Counted from the first letter of the stretch, positions 43,070-53,228 are shown. The stretch: DNA of 64,000 nt from Saprospiraceae bacterium (GCA_016714785.1 JADKCC010000033.1:1-64000); one strand, 5' to 3'. Notes: generated by a model from the letters alone, not told the origin. Made by a program: numbers and translations.

Positions 43070-44626
43070 ATGAAGCGCAGACAATTTTTACAATCAGGTT
43101 CTATCATGTCTCTCCCCATATTTTTAGGTGGGCTTGAAGTTTCTGCAATGGGAAAATCATCCCTATTTAACTTAGTAAATAATGGCGATGACAGAGTATT
43201 GGTATTGATACAGCTCAATGGTGGCAATGATGGACTGAATATGGTCATTCCATTAGACCAATATAGTGGATTGACTCAAGTTCGGCCAACATTGGTGCTA
43301 CCTGAAACTTCTGTACTAAAAATGACTGACAAAACTGGTTTACATCCTAGTATGTCCGGATTGCACAGACTATACCAAGAAGAAAAATTGGCTGTTGTTC
43401 AGTCTGTAGGATATCCCAATCAAAACAGATCTCATTTTAGATCTACTGATATTTGGACTTCTGGCTCGGATGCTGACAAATTTCTATCCACAGGTTGGGC
43501 TGGCAGATATCTTGATCAAAAGTATCCGGGGTTTCCGGCCGCTTATCCAAATACAGATTGTCCTGATCCTTTTGCCATTACAATAGGAAATGTAGTGTCT
43601 GAAACATGCCAAGGGCCAAGTACCAATTTTAGTTTCACGTTGGCGGATGAAGCTTCAGTAAAACTCGTAGAAGAAACAGTGGCTGCCGCAAATGATGGAT
43701 CTTGTTACAGCAATGAAGTAGATTATATCAAGAATACAATCAAACAGTCTAATGCGTATGCTACCACAGTATTGAATGCCTTCGATAAAGGAAATAATAT
43801 TGTAACATATCCTGATGCCAATGCAAATAGACTCGCCAATCAATTGAAAGTTGTAGCTAATCTAATGTCTGGTGGGCTAGGAACCAAAATTTATATCGTT
43901 AATTTGGGAGGATTTGACACGCATGCCAATCAAGTTAACATAGGAGAATCTGAAGTAGGTACGCATGCTACATTATTAAATACATTGTCAGAAGCAATAG
44001 CTGTATTTATGGCAGATTGTAAAGCGTTGGGGATTAATGAAAGGTTAGTAGGGATGACTTTTTCTGAGTTCGGAAGACAGATTAAGGCCAATAATAGTTT
44101 TGGAACAGATCACGGCACAGCTGCTCCTTTGATTGTCTTTGGAGATTGTGTGCATCAAGGTGTATTTGGTCAAAATCCTGAAATATCCGCAGACATTGCG
44201 CCACAAGAAGGAGTGCCTATGCAATATGATTTTAGATCAGTATATGCAAGCTTATTGATAGATTGGCTAGGTGCTTCAGAGTCGGAAGTTCGCAATGTAT
44301 TGTATAGTGAATTTCAAAAAATACCATTTATAAAGGATTGTTCATTGCCATCATCAACCACAGTTACACAAGTTGATATTGAAGCAATTCTTTCACCCAA
44401 TCCTTGTAGTGATTATGTTCGATTATCTTTCTTCAATACAGGCAAAAATGTTAGGATAAGTCTGCTCAATGCACTCGGTGCTGAATTAGAAATACCAGTC
44501 AACAAATCCTTGGCAAAGGAGCAACATGAGTTAACGTTTCCTGTTAGCAAATATCCTTCTGGTTCGTACTTTGTCAGGGTAGCCATTGATAATACAGTTC
44601 GAACCTTGAAATTTGTAAAGATATAA
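43070..44626 (+). CDS. DUF1501 family protein with T9SS sorting domain
   Basis: The 518-residue protein opens MKRRQFLQSGSIMSLPIF, a twin-arginine-like or general export signal lacking a perfect RR-x-F-L-K. The DUF1501 core (sulfatase/alkaline-phosphatase-like fold) shows VLIQLNGGNDGLNMVIPL, HPSMSGLHRL, NRSHFRSTDIW, GFDTHANQ and FGTDHGTAAP. The last 80 residues form a T9SS type A domain (ILSPNPCSDYVRLSF, YPSGSYFVRV, FVKI), so it goes to the cell surface. It is paired with DUF1800 in a probable operon. Confidence 0.88.
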   Translation: MKRRQFLQSGSIMSLPIFLGGLEVSAMGKSSLFNLVNNGDDRVLVLIQLNGGNDGLNMVIPLDQYSGLTQVRPTLVLPETSVLKMTDKTGLHPSMSGLHRLYQEEKLAVVQSVGYPNQNRSHFRSTDIWTSGSDADKFLSTGWAGRYLDQKYPGFPAAYPNTDCPDPFAITIGNVVSETCQGPSTNFSFTLADEASVKLVEETVAAANDGSCYSNEVDYIKNTIKQSNAYATTVLNAFDKGNNIVTYPDANANRLANQLKVVANLMSGGLGTKIYIVNLGGFDTHANQVNIGESEVGTHATLLNTLSEAIAVFMADCKALGINERLVGMTFSEFGRQIKANNSFGTDHGTAAPLIVFGDCVHQGVFGQNPEISADIAPQEGVPMQYDFRSVYASLLIDWLGASESEVRNVLYSEFQKIPFIKDCSLPSSTTVTQVDIEAILSPNPCSDYVRLSFFNTGKNVRISLLNALGAELEIPVNKSLAKEQHELTFPVSKYPSGSYFVRVAIDNTVRTLKFVKI

Positions 44627-44638
44627 TATTTTTAGGTT

Positions 44639-45493
44639 CTAGACAGGTCGATAATTTTCCTTTTTAGTCAATGTTTTTGCAATCATCTTATCTACCATCT
44701 TGTCTGGTAAGTAATGGGACAATAATCTAAATAATAAAGGCTTTCTGTGTACCAAATATCTTGTTTTAGAATTTGGTTTAGCAATAATCTCTAGTATGAT
44801 GTTGCTGATGACACTTACATCAAAAGCAGATTTTTCAGAGCTTTCGATCATTTTATCGGCAGAAGATAATATTTCGCCATAAGCTGTATTCTTAAATCTA
44901 TCTAAGGTGCCTTTACTCTTAGACCAGATTTCGGTTTTAATTGGTCCAGGCTCTATTGCGGCCACAGTGATTCCAAACATGCTCAATTCTCTTCTATACA
45001 CATCAGTCATGCTTTCCACTGCATGCTTGGATATACAATACGCACCATTGTATGGAGAGTTAAATAACCCTGAGACAGAGCTAATATTAATGATTTTACC
45101 AGGTTTATATTTTTTATCCGTACCTAGGTAAGGAAGCAATAAATTTGTTATTCTACGTACTGCGTTAACATTGACTTCCATTTGGTATGTAAATTCTTCA
45201 TCGGTCAAGTGCTGGAGTGGCCCTGGAACTGCAATGCCAGCATTGTTAATCAGACATGCCAAGCCTTCTTTTTCTATCAATGGTGTGATGGAATAAATCT
45301 CTTTTTTGCAAGAATCAACATCCGTTACATCGAATCGTAGAATCGTACATTGCTCACCAAATTCATTTTTGAGTCGAGATACATCCGAATCTTTTCGCAC
45401 AGAGCCTATCACATGGTATCCTTTGTTTACCAGTGACTTTAGCGCATTATAACCGATCCCAGTTGATACGCCCGTGATAAAAATAAATGACAT
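44639..45493 (-). CDS. Short-chain dehydrogenase/reductase
   Basis: The 284-residue classical SDR has the cofactor motif FITGVSTGIGYNALK (TGxxxGIG), NNAGIAVPG near 90, the catalytic Ser in IINISSVSG near 140 and YCISKHAVE (YxxxK) near 155. It may act on a sterol, retinol or fatty-acyl-type substrate, but this cannot be read here. The C-terminal extension (ILEIIAKPNSKTRYLVHRKP) is common in SDRs of this length. It converges with the DUF1501 gene. Confidence 0.88.
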   Translation of the reverse strand: MSFIFITGVSTGIGYNALKSLVNKGYHVIGSVRKDSDVSRLKNEFGEQCTILRFDVTDVDSCKKEIYSITPLIEKEGLACLINNAGIAVPGPLQHLTDEEFTYQMEVNVNAVRRITNLLLPYLGTDKKYKPGKIINISSVSGLFNSPYNGAYCISKHAVESMTDVYRRELSMFGITVAAIEPGPIKTEIWSKSKGTLDRFKNTAYGEILSSADKMIESSEKSAFDVSVISNIILEIIAKPNSKTRYLVHRKPLLFRLLSHYLPDKMVDKMIAKTLTKKENYRPV

Positions 45494-45555
45494 TAGTATT
45501 GGTTTATTTGATACTGAAATTTCTATATATTTTGCTTAAACATGCCCAAGAACAA

Positions 45556-46377
45556 TCAGCCACCTAAAGCCACATCAAGGACCATCATAACAATAAATCC
45601 ACCAATAAATCCTAAGGTAGAGATGTCTGTGTGTTTGTCTTGTTGGGTTTCAGGGATGACTTCTTCCACTACTACAAAAATCATCGCACCAGCTGCAAAA
45701 GCCAAGGCATAAGGTAGGATAGGTGTAAAAAAATTGACAGCCAATGCGCCTGCCACACCTGCTACTGGTTCGACCAATGCAGATGATTGCCCATAAAGGA
45801 AACTCTTTTTATTGCTCATACCCATACGTTTGAGTGGCATGGAAACAGCGATACCTTCTGGAAAATTTTGAATGCCGATCCCAATGGCTAATATCACAGC
45901 TGCAGTAATCGAAGCTTCGGGTACACCTGCCGCTACGCCACCGAACAAAACACCTACTGCCAAACCTTCCGGTATATTATGTAAAGTGATGGCCAATACC
46001 AATAACGTTGTGCGTTGCCAAGGTGATTTGGTTCCTTCCGTTTCTTGAAAATTGATATGTAAGTGAGGTAGGACTTTATCAAGGCCAAAGATAAACATAG
46101 CTCCTAGAAAAAAGCCTACTGCAGCAGGGATCACTTTGATGAACCCTTCGCCCACACTCATATCTATCGCAGGAGCCAATAGACTCCAAAAACTAGCGGC
46201 TACCATGACGCCTCCTGTAAATCCAAGCATACCGTCCAAAACTGCACGATTCATAGTGCGGAAGAAAAACACGCAAGAAGCACCTAAGGCTGTCAAAGCC
46301 CACGTAAAAACCGTTGCATAAAATGCAGCCAAGACGGGCGGAATGCTTTCAAACCATTGTATAATACTCTCAAACAT
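45556..46377 (-). CDS. ZIP family metal transporter
   Basis: The 273-residue membrane protein has about eight hydrophobic segments. The metal-site motif LHNIPEGLAVGVLFGG lies in helix 4 near residue 135 and the related IQNFPEGIAVSMPL in helix 5 near 180. These are the ZupT/GufA-type ZIP signatures, so it probably imports Zn2+ or other divalent cations across the inner membrane. It is transcribed alone. Confidence 0.9.
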   Translation of the reverse strand: MFESIIQWFESIPPVLAAFYATVFTWALTALGASCVFFFRTMNRAVLDGMLGFTGGVMVAASFWSLLAPAIDMSVGEGFIKVIPAAVGFFLGAMFIFGLDKVLPHLHINFQETEGTKSPWQRTTLLVLAITLHNIPEGLAVGVLFGGVAAGVPEASITAAVILAIGIGIQNFPEGIAVSMPLKRMGMSNKKSFLYGQSSALVEPVAGVAGALAVNFFTPILPYALAFAAGAMIFVVVEEVIPETQQDKHTDISTLGFIGGFIVMMVLDVALGG

Positions 46378-46671
46378 AATGCAAATCGGTTTTAAATGTA
46401 AATATATAAGTTTTAGAAATCATTGTATTTGTTTTAGTGAAATTATTATATTTAAATAACTATAAATAAAAATTTAGATTAATCTAAAAATTTAATAACA
46501 ATATGGATTTGTGAATTGTTTAAACGATAATAGTTTTGTAAATTTATTTAATCATATTTATCAAAATCATGAGCCATTTTATCGTAACATGAAATTATGT
46601 TTGATTAAGCAATTTATTATGCTGATTGATATTAAAAAACTTCAATTAAAAGATGAAGATATCTGTTAGTA

Positions 46672-47118
46672 ACTGAAGTTTCGGAGTTTATAAATGGATT
46701 AATGTCAACTAATTACATATTTAATAATTATATAAAAATTTACTTTGCAATACTGATAATCAATACTTTAAAACAATTTACAAGGAGATTTAGAAATACG
46801 ACGCAAACATATTGCTTTGGGAGATGTAGTAATACCAAGGTGTACCTCCTTGGGGAGCCTGTTCCGGTACGCGGAGCGATTTAGCGGAACTAGCGTTTTT
46901 TGTTTACTTTTTTGGGCAATGCAAAAAAGTATAACTGAACGATCCTGGAAGGTCGAGTATGACAATGCGAGAAGTGAAGGCACCCGTAAGGGATGGGAGC
47001 GCGGCTCGAGCGACAATGCCAAACCTATAGTATAATCATCAGCCCCAAAGAGCACAATTGAATTTGATTCAAGGTTATGAGTGTAGTTATTGTGCAAAAT
47101 TTGCCCCGAAACTTTAGT
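46672..47118. repeat. Element B1: MITE-like element with TAGTA duplication
   Basis: The ends ACTGAAGTTTCGG and CCGAAACTTTAGT are inverted (12 of 13 pairs). TAGTA flanks both sides (46667-46671 and 47119-47123), a likely 5-bp target duplication. No gene is inside. It carries the TTTACTTTTTTGGGCAATGC hairpin and an ATGACAATGCGAGAAG segment that also occur in element A. The remaining DNA of 46378-47240 shows nothing coding. Confidence 0.65.
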
Positions 47119-47191
47119 TAGTAACTGTTAAAATTTTATTAAAAAGTCCAATTTTTTCTCAATACTACAACAATGTGTCTCTGTAAAACAT

Positions 47192-47199
47192 TACTTTTG
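47192..47199 (+). promoter_or_regulatory. -7 element of the thioredoxin-like gene
   Basis: TACTTTTG matches TAnnTTTG, 41 bp before the ATG at 47241. Confidence 0.5.
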
Positions 47200-47240
47200 T
47201 ACTTACGTTAATTAAAAGAGATAGTTTGTAATAGCAATAT

Positions 47241-47792
47241 ATGAATTTCAAATATTTATTTATAGGGCTTTTTATGCTTACGTTTGGCGCAGTCTCAGGA
47301 CAGAATAAAGTGCGTTGGACGTCATGGGACAATGCTACTGAAAAAATCAAACGAGGGGATAAGAAATTCATTATTTATTTTTATTATGATGGCTGCAAGT
47401 GGTGTCGTTTTATGGAAGAATCGACTTTTAGCACGGACCATGTAGCAAGATTTATTAATCATAATTTTTATGCTTTTCATATCAATGCGTCTTCTTCAGA
47501 TAAAATAGTGATTTCTGACAAAGCTTATACATCAGTAAGAATTGGAAAATATGATTTTCATGAATTAGCTACTGACATGTTGGCTGGTAACATGGCATTT
47601 CCAGCTATCGTATTTTTAGATGAGCAGTTCAAAAAATTGGCTACTTATGACCAATATATTGATGTACAAAATTTTGAAATGTTACTCTCTTTTTATGCAG
47701 GCGATCATCACAAACGTACCATGTGGCGCAAATATGCAAATAACTATTGTAGAGAAAGCCATTTCAATACATTGGTCAATGGTAAGAATTGA
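47241..47792 (+). CDS. Exported thioredoxin-like protein
   Basis: The 183-residue protein has a signal peptide (FIGLFMLTFGAVSGQ) and a thioredoxin-like fold with the CxxC in YYDGCKWCRFMEE near residues 51-54 and the cis-Pro in NMAFPAIVFLD near 118. It resembles the DUF255/thioredoxin_7 type with an extended C-terminus. It probably handles disulfides in the periplasm. Its partner is unknown. Confidence 0.82.
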   Translation: MNFKYLFIGLFMLTFGAVSGQNKVRWTSWDNATEKIKRGDKKFIIYFYYDGCKWCRFMEESTFSTDHVARFINHNFYAFHINASSSDKIVISDKAYTSVRIGKYDFHELATDMLAGNMAFPAIVFLDEQFKKLATYDQYIDVQNFEMLLSFYAGDHHKRTMWRKYANNYCRESHFNTLVNGKN

Positions 47793-47939
47793 CAATTTTA
47801 AACTAAATTTCTGATTTATTTTTGTGAATTTGTCTTAATCCTACACGTTTTTATTTTTTTCTGCAGTTACAATTGAAATATATCTCTTGATGCAGCTATA
47901 TTATTTTCCATACATTAAGTTCTTTTCCAAAACATTTAC

Positions 47940-47947
47940 TAATTTTG
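47940..47947 (+). promoter_or_regulatory. -7 element of the peptidase operon
   Basis: TAATTTTG matches TAnnTTTG, 29 bp before the ATG at 47977. Confidence 0.45.
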
Positions 47948-47976
47948 AGACTTCAAAATTTATTAAAACCTAAGCC

Positions 47977-50118
47977 ATGTACAAGTTTTTACCAATTATT
48001 TTACTCTTATTAATTTTTGCTTGTAGCAAAACCAAAGATATGACCGTAAAAGAAGAAACTTCATTGATGAAATATCCCAAAACTGCGGGAGGAGCAGTTG
48101 TTGATACTTATTTTGGAACTAATGTTGCGGATCCATATAGATGGTTGGAAGACGACAGATCTAAAGAAACAGATGTTTGGGTAGATGCTCAGAACAATGT
48201 CACTTTTGAATATCTCAATAAAATACCATTTAGAGCTGCTTATAAAGCAAGACTGGAAAAACTGTGGAACTATGAAAAATTTAGTGCACCATTTAAAGAA
48301 GGAGAGTTTACTTATTTTTACAAAAATAATGGACTTCAAAACCAATTTGTACTCTGGCGTGAGAAAAAGGGAATGGCAGCAGATGTATTTTTGGACCCAA
48401 ATACTTTTTCCAAGGATGGAACTACTTCACTCGCTGGTATTAACTTCTCCAAAGATGGTTCTAAAGTGGCATATCAAATTTCAGAAGGGGGAAGTGATTG
48501 GCGTAAAGTCATTATAATGGATGCTATATCGAAAAAAATATTGGAAGATACACTCTTTGATGTCAAATTCAGTGGATTATCTTGGAAAGGCAATGAAGGA
48601 TTTTATTATTCTAGCTACGACAAACCAAAGGGAAGTGAGTTGTCAGCGAAAACAGACCAACATAAATTGTATTATCATAAATTGGGTACAAAACAGAAAG
48701 AGGATAAGGTGATTTTTGGTGACAATATCAAGCGTAGATATGTTGGTGGTAACGTGAGTGATGACGACAGATATTTATTTATAACTGCATCTAATGCCAC
48801 TTATGGAAATGAATTATACATGCTTGATCTAAAGGATACTAATTCAAAGTTAATAACCATACAAGATCATTTTAACAATGATACGGATGTGATAGAAAAT
48901 GATGGTACTAAATTGTATATTTTCACGGATGTAAATGCTCCAAATAGAAAAGTAGTTTCAGTGGAAGCGTCAAGCCCTAAAGCAGATAATTGGAAAGATT
49001 TTATTCCTGAAACAGAAAATGTTTTGAACATAAGTACAGGATGTGGTTACTTTTTCGCTTCATATATGAAAGATGCCTTGTCTTTGGTGAAGCAATATGA
49101 CTATAGTGGGAAATTTGTAAGGGATTTAGTACTACCTGGTGTTGGAACAGCTTCTATCGGTGGTGCAAAGAAGTCAGAAATGGAAATGTTCTTTTCATTC
49201 ACTAATTACATCACTCCAGGAAGTATCTATAAATTTAACCCTGCAAGTGGTGAGTCCAAAGTATTTGTGAAACCAAATATTGATTTTGACCCTTCAAAAT
49301 ATGAGTCAAAACAAGTCTTTTATAATTCAAAAGATGGTACCAAAGTTCCGATGATCATTACGCATAAAAAAGGTCTCAAATTGGATGGCACTAACCCAAC
49401 AATTTTATACGGTTATGGTGGTTTTAATATTAGTTTGACACCATCGTTTAGCATTGGTAATGCTGTGTGGCTCGAGCAAGGTGGTATCTATGCAGTTCCA
49501 AATCTAAGAGGTGGCGGTGAATATGGTAAAAAATGGCATGTTGCTGGTACACAATTACAAAAACAAAATGTATTTGATGACTTTATCTCAGCGGCAGAAT
49601 ATTTGATCAAAAATAAATATACTTCATCATCAAATCTTGCTATTTCTGGTGGATCTAATGGTGGATTGTTAGTAGGAGCTTGTTTGACGCAAAGACCAGA
49701 ACTATTTAAAGTAGCCTTGCCTGCTGTGGGAGTTTTGGACATGTTGAGATATCATACTTTTACAGCAGGTGCAGGTTGGGCTTTTGATTATGGTACTGCC
49801 GAGCAAAGCGAAGAAATGTTTAAATACTTAAAAAATTATTCTCCTGTCCATAATGTAAAAAAAGGAGTACATTATCCGGCTACTATGGTGACAACAGCTG
49901 ACCATGACGATAGGGTAGTGCCTGCACATTCATATAAGTTTATTGCCGAATTGCAAAAAAATCATGTTGGAGCTAATCCAGTGCTCATCAGAATAGATAA
50001 AAGTGCTGGGCATGGAGCGGGCAAACCGACATCCAAGACCATTGAAGAAGCAACAGACAGATATTGTTTTGCGCTTTACAATATGGGAAAATCATTCGTA
50101 AATCCTAACACCAAATAA
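47977..50118 (+). CDS. Prolyl oligopeptidase family serine peptidase (S9A)
   Basis: The 713-residue protein has a lipobox (LLLLIFACSK), so it is probably a periplasmic lipoprotein. It cleaves after proline in short peptides. The N-terminal seven-bladed propeller (about 75-430) precedes the alpha/beta-hydrolase domain. The nucleophile Ser is in AISGGSNGGLL near 560, Asp in TADHDDRVVPAHS near 645 and His in SAGHGAGKP near 680. The dipeptidase gene follows after 7 bp, so the two probably work together on peptides. Confidence 0.93.
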   Translation: MYKFLPIILLLLIFACSKTKDMTVKEETSLMKYPKTAGGAVVDTYFGTNVADPYRWLEDDRSKETDVWVDAQNNVTFEYLNKIPFRAAYKARLEKLWNYEKFSAPFKEGEFTYFYKNNGLQNQFVLWREKKGMAADVFLDPNTFSKDGTTSLAGINFSKDGSKVAYQISEGGSDWRKVIIMDAISKKILEDTLFDVKFSGLSWKGNEGFYYSSYDKPKGSELSAKTDQHKLYYHKLGTKQKEDKVIFGDNIKRRYVGGNVSDDDRYLFITASNATYGNELYMLDLKDTNSKLITIQDHFNNDTDVIENDGTKLYIFTDVNAPNRKVVSVEASSPKADNWKDFIPETENVLNISTGCGYFFASYMKDALSLVKQYDYSGKFVRDLVLPGVGTASIGGAKKSEMEMFFSFTNYITPGSIYKFNPASGESKVFVKPNIDFDPSKYESKQVFYNSKDGTKVPMIITHKKGLKLDGTNPTILYGYGGFNISLTPSFSIGNAVWLEQGGIYAVPNLRGGGEYGKKWHVAGTQLQKQNVFDDFISAAEYLIKNKYTSSSNLAISGGSNGGLLVGACLTQRPELFKVALPAVGVLDMLRYHTFTAGAGWAFDYGTAEQSEEMFKYLKNYSPVHNVKKGVHYPATMVTTADHDDRVVPAHSYKFIAELQKNHVGANPVLIRIDKSAGHGAGKPTSKTIEEATDRYCFALYNMGKSFVNPNTK

Positions 50119-50125
50119 TACTAAT

Positions 50126-51514
50126 ATGCAAAACGTACAAAATTATATCCAGGATAATAAAGAACGCTTCCTTCAAGAATTGTTAGAGATGCTCCGTATT
50201 CCTTCTATCAGTGCAGACCCAAAATACAAAGGTGATGTGGCTAAAACAGCAGATTACGTAGCAGAAAGTTTAAAATCAGCAGGATGCCAAAAGGTAACTA
50301 TTTATCCTACTAAAGGTCATCCTATTGTTTATGGCGAACATTCATTGGATACTAGTCTTCCGACAGTATTGGTATATGGCCATTATGATGTACAGCCACC
50401 AGATCCATTAGAATTGTGGGAAAGTCCACCATTTGAGCCAGTAATCAAAAAGACAGATATCCATCCTGATGGCGCTATTTTTGCTCGTGGCTCTTGTGAT
50501 GATAAAGGCCAGATGTTTATGCACGTCAAAGCCTTCGAAGCGATGATAAGCAATAACTCACTTCCGTGCAATGTCAAATTTATGATCGAAGGCGAAGAAG
50601 AAATCGGCTCATCCAATCTAGGTACTTTCTGTCATGAGTACAAAGAAATGTTGGCATGTGATGTGGTACTTATTTCCGATACTTCCGTGATAGCCAATGA
50701 TATACCATCTATAACAGTAGGTTTACGTGGATTATCTTATGTTGAAGTGGAAGTTACTGGTCCTAATAAAGATTTGCATTCTGGAGTATATGGTGGTGCT
50801 GTAGCTAATCCAGCTCAAGTATTGTGTGATATGATCGCTTCACTAAAAGACGAAAACAAACATATCACGATTCCTGGATTTTATGATGATGTTGTAGTAG
50901 TTTCAGACGAAGAGCGTGCTGCTATGAATAAAGCTCCATTCAATAAAGGTGATTATATGAAAGGGCTTGGAGTAGATGCCACGATGGGCGAAGAAGGATA
51001 TACCGTACTGGAGCAAACATCCATTCGTCCCACTGTAGAAGTCAACGGTATTTGGGGCGGATATATCGGAGAAGGTGCTAAAACCGTACTTCCTGCCAAA
51101 GCTTTCGCCAAAATAAGTATGCGATTAGTGCCCAATCAGAAAAGTGATGATATCACCGCATTATTCAAAAAGCACTTCGAATCTATTGCTCCAGCAGGTG
51201 TAAAAGTAGCGGTACGTCCACATCATGGTGGCGAAGCAGCAGTTACACCTTCAGATACACCTGAGTATAAAGCAGCAGCCATGGCGATGAAAGATGCTTA
51301 TGGTAAAGAGCCAATTCCAGTTCGTGGTGGTGGCAGTATTCCTATCGTTGCTTTATTTGAAAAAGTGCTCAATGTCAAAACAGTATTGATGGGTTTTGGC
51401 TTGGATTCTGATGATATACACTCGCCTAACGAACATTATGGTCTATTCAATTTCTACAAAGGAATAGAAACGATCCCACATTTTTATAAGTATTATGCTG
51501 AGCTAAAAAAATAA
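50126..51514 (+). CDS. M20 family dipeptidase
   Basis: The 462-residue metallopeptidase hydrolyses dipeptides. Zinc ligands are visible: YGHYDVQP (His and Asp) near 90, GSCDDKGQ near 127 and EGEEEIGS near 155. The dimerisation domain contains LHSGVYGG near 215. A C-terminal DDIHSPNEHYG carries the last zinc ligand. There is no signal peptide, so it is cytoplasmic, unlike the peptidase upstream. It is probably in one operon with its neighbours. Confidence 0.93.
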   Translation: MQNVQNYIQDNKERFLQELLEMLRIPSISADPKYKGDVAKTADYVAESLKSAGCQKVTIYPTKGHPIVYGEHSLDTSLPTVLVYGHYDVQPPDPLELWESPPFEPVIKKTDIHPDGAIFARGSCDDKGQMFMHVKAFEAMISNNSLPCNVKFMIEGEEEIGSSNLGTFCHEYKEMLACDVVLISDTSVIANDIPSITVGLRGLSYVEVEVTGPNKDLHSGVYGGAVANPAQVLCDMIASLKDENKHITIPGFYDDVVVVSDEERAAMNKAPFNKGDYMKGLGVDATMGEEGYTVLEQTSIRPTVEVNGIWGGYIGEGAKTVLPAKAFAKISMRLVPNQKSDDITALFKKHFESIAPAGVKVAVRPHHGGEAAVTPSDTPEYKAAAMAMKDAYGKEPIPVRGGGSIPIVALFEKVLNVKTVLMGFGLDSDDIHSPNEHYGLFNFYKGIETIPHFYKYYAELKK

Positions 51515-51557
51515 AAATATTAATACATTTTCACAATAAAAGATTAAACCAAAATAT

Positions 51558-52208
51558 ATGCGATTAATTGGGTTACTACTCTGTTTTTTTTTATACTTCT
51601 CGTCGATAAGTCTTGCCCAGAAGTTGAAGACTAAGATGGATTCCATTTCTTATGCAGCAGGATTATCTGCGGCTGAAGATCTGAAAAGTAGAGAAGCAAA
51701 TGACATCAACGCTAAGTTATTTTCTAAGGCTTTTATGGCGGGCATGAAAAATCAAAAAACACAAATGGATAAGCAAAAGGCATCCTTGATTTTTTCTAAC
51801 TATCTTACCGACCTTAGAGTAAAGCCAGGTGTCAAATTTTTGGAAGCCAATGCGAAAAAAACAGGTGTGGTCACTTTACCTAGCGGATTGCAATATGAAA
51901 TCATAACCAAAGGACCAGACGGACCTAAACCTTTGGCAACTGATAAAGTCAAAACGCATTACCATGGCATGTTGATCAATGGTGAGGTATTTGATAGTTC
52001 TGTAGAAAGGGGCGAACCGATTTCTTTTCCACTCAATCAAGTTATACCTGGATGGACTGAAGGTGTTCAACTCATGTCTGTCGGAGATAAATTTAAGTTT
52101 TTCATACCATATCAGTTGGCTTATGGAGAGCGTGGCGCTGGCAATGTGATACCTCCTTATTCTGCTTTAATTTTTGAAGTAGAGTTATTAGGTATCAATG
52201 TAGATTAA
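51558..52208 (+). CDS. FKBP-type peptidyl-prolyl isomerase
   Basis: The 216-residue protein has a signal peptide (LLLCFFLYFSSISLAQ), a helical Mip/FklB-like dimerisation region (about 25-95) and an FKBP domain (about 100-214) with THYHGMLINGEVFDSS, VIPGWTEGVQLM, KFFIPYQLAYG and FEVELL. It catalyses proline isomerisation during folding in the periplasm. It lies between the dipeptidase and trmD genes. Confidence 0.92.
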   Translation: MRLIGLLLCFFLYFSSISLAQKLKTKMDSISYAAGLSAAEDLKSREANDINAKLFSKAFMAGMKNQKTQMDKQKASLIFSNYLTDLRVKPGVKFLEANAKKTGVVTLPSGLQYEIITKGPDGPKPLATDKVKTHYHGMLINGEVFDSSVERGEPISFPLNQVIPGWTEGVQLMSVGDKFKFFIPYQLAYGERGAGNVIPPYSALIFEVELLGINVD

Positions 52209-52232
52209 ATAAAATACTACTAATAATAATTT

Positions 52233-52907
52233 ATGCATATTGACATCATTTCTGTGGTACCAGATTTGTTGAGAAGCCCTTTTGATCACTCCATCATGAA
52301 ACGAGCTGCGGACAAGGGTATTTTGACGGTCAACGTAATCAATCTCCGCACTTATGGGCTAGGACCACATCTACAGACAGATGATTATCAGTATGGTGGC
52401 GGCGCTGGTATGGTCATGATGTGTGAACCATTGGACACTTGTATCGCAGAACTCAAAGCTAAACATAATTACGATCAAATCATATACTTGACTCCTGATG
52501 GCAAGACTTTCAATCAGAAGAGGGCCAATCATCTGTCATGTATGAATAATCTGCTTTTCATCTGTGGTCACTATAAAGGGATAGACCAGCGAATCCGTGA
52601 TTTGCATGTGACTATGGAGATTTCCATAGGCGATTTTGTATTGTCAGGTGGTGAGTTAGCAGCAGCTGTTGTGGTAGATGCCATCGGAAGGCTATTGCCA
52701 GGTGTACTAAATGATGAGACCAGTGCACTCACAGACTCCTTTCAGGATGATTTATTGGCGCCACCAGTCTATACACGTCCGGCAACTTTCAATGGTCTCG
52801 ATGTACCTGAAATATTGCTGTCAGGCCATGAACGCAAAATCGACGAGTGGCGATACGAAGAGTCATTAAGGATTACAAAAGAGAGAAGGCCGGATTTGTT
52901 GGGGTAG
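52233..52907 (+). CDS. trmD: tRNA (guanine-37-N1)-methyltransferase
   Basis: The 224-residue SPOUT methyltransferase modifies G37 of tRNAs with SAM and prevents frameshifting. Motifs are DYQYGGGAGMVM near 51-62, CGHYKGIDQRI near 110, and the trefoil-knot SIGDFVLSGGELAA near 128. It is the last gene of the peptidase operon. The usual rpsP-rimM-trmD-rplS context is absent. Confidence 0.95.
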   Translation: MHIDIISVVPDLLRSPFDHSIMKRAADKGILTVNVINLRTYGLGPHLQTDDYQYGGGAGMVMMCEPLDTCIAELKAKHNYDQIIYLTPDGKTFNQKRANHLSCMNNLLFICGHYKGIDQRIRDLHVTMEISIGDFVLSGGELAAAVVVDAIGRLLPGVLNDETSALTDSFQDDLLAPPVYTRPATFNGLDVPEILLSGHERKIDEWRYEESLRITKERRPDLLG

Positions 52908-53228
52908 TGACTAATTATATATATTCTGTATTGTGTTTATGAATTAAATAATTGTCCAGCTCCAATAATTGATAAAATTTGCCTTCCAGTAAAAGTTGGA
53001 AGACAAATGAGTTATTTTAAGTATTCTATTGAATCTAATGACGGTAAAATGGTGTTTATTGGCAAAAGTTCTTCAGAAATTTGATGTAATAGGTTTTAAA
53101 TAGGGTCTATATTTTAGACACAGCAATTTGCAGGGAATATCAAGCTTTAAAAAAATTGCTATTATTAATATTTTACCAATTAAATCAAAATCTCTATGAA
53201 ACAATTAGTATTGCTATCAGTATTATTT
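52908..53228 (+). pseudogene. Gene start truncated by repeat insertion
   Basis: Most of this stretch is non-coding. At 53196 an ATG opens MKQLVLLSVLF, a typical signal peptide start. Element A2 begins at 53229 and terminates the frame at once. No continuation is seen right of the array at 57188. The gene has therefore probably been cut by the array, its remainder lost or moved. Confidence 0.4.

Noticed and set aside
53111..53130. An AAATAGGGTCT match to the left end of element A1
   Set aside because: Only 11 bases match and no right end is present; chance or a tiny relic cannot be separated.
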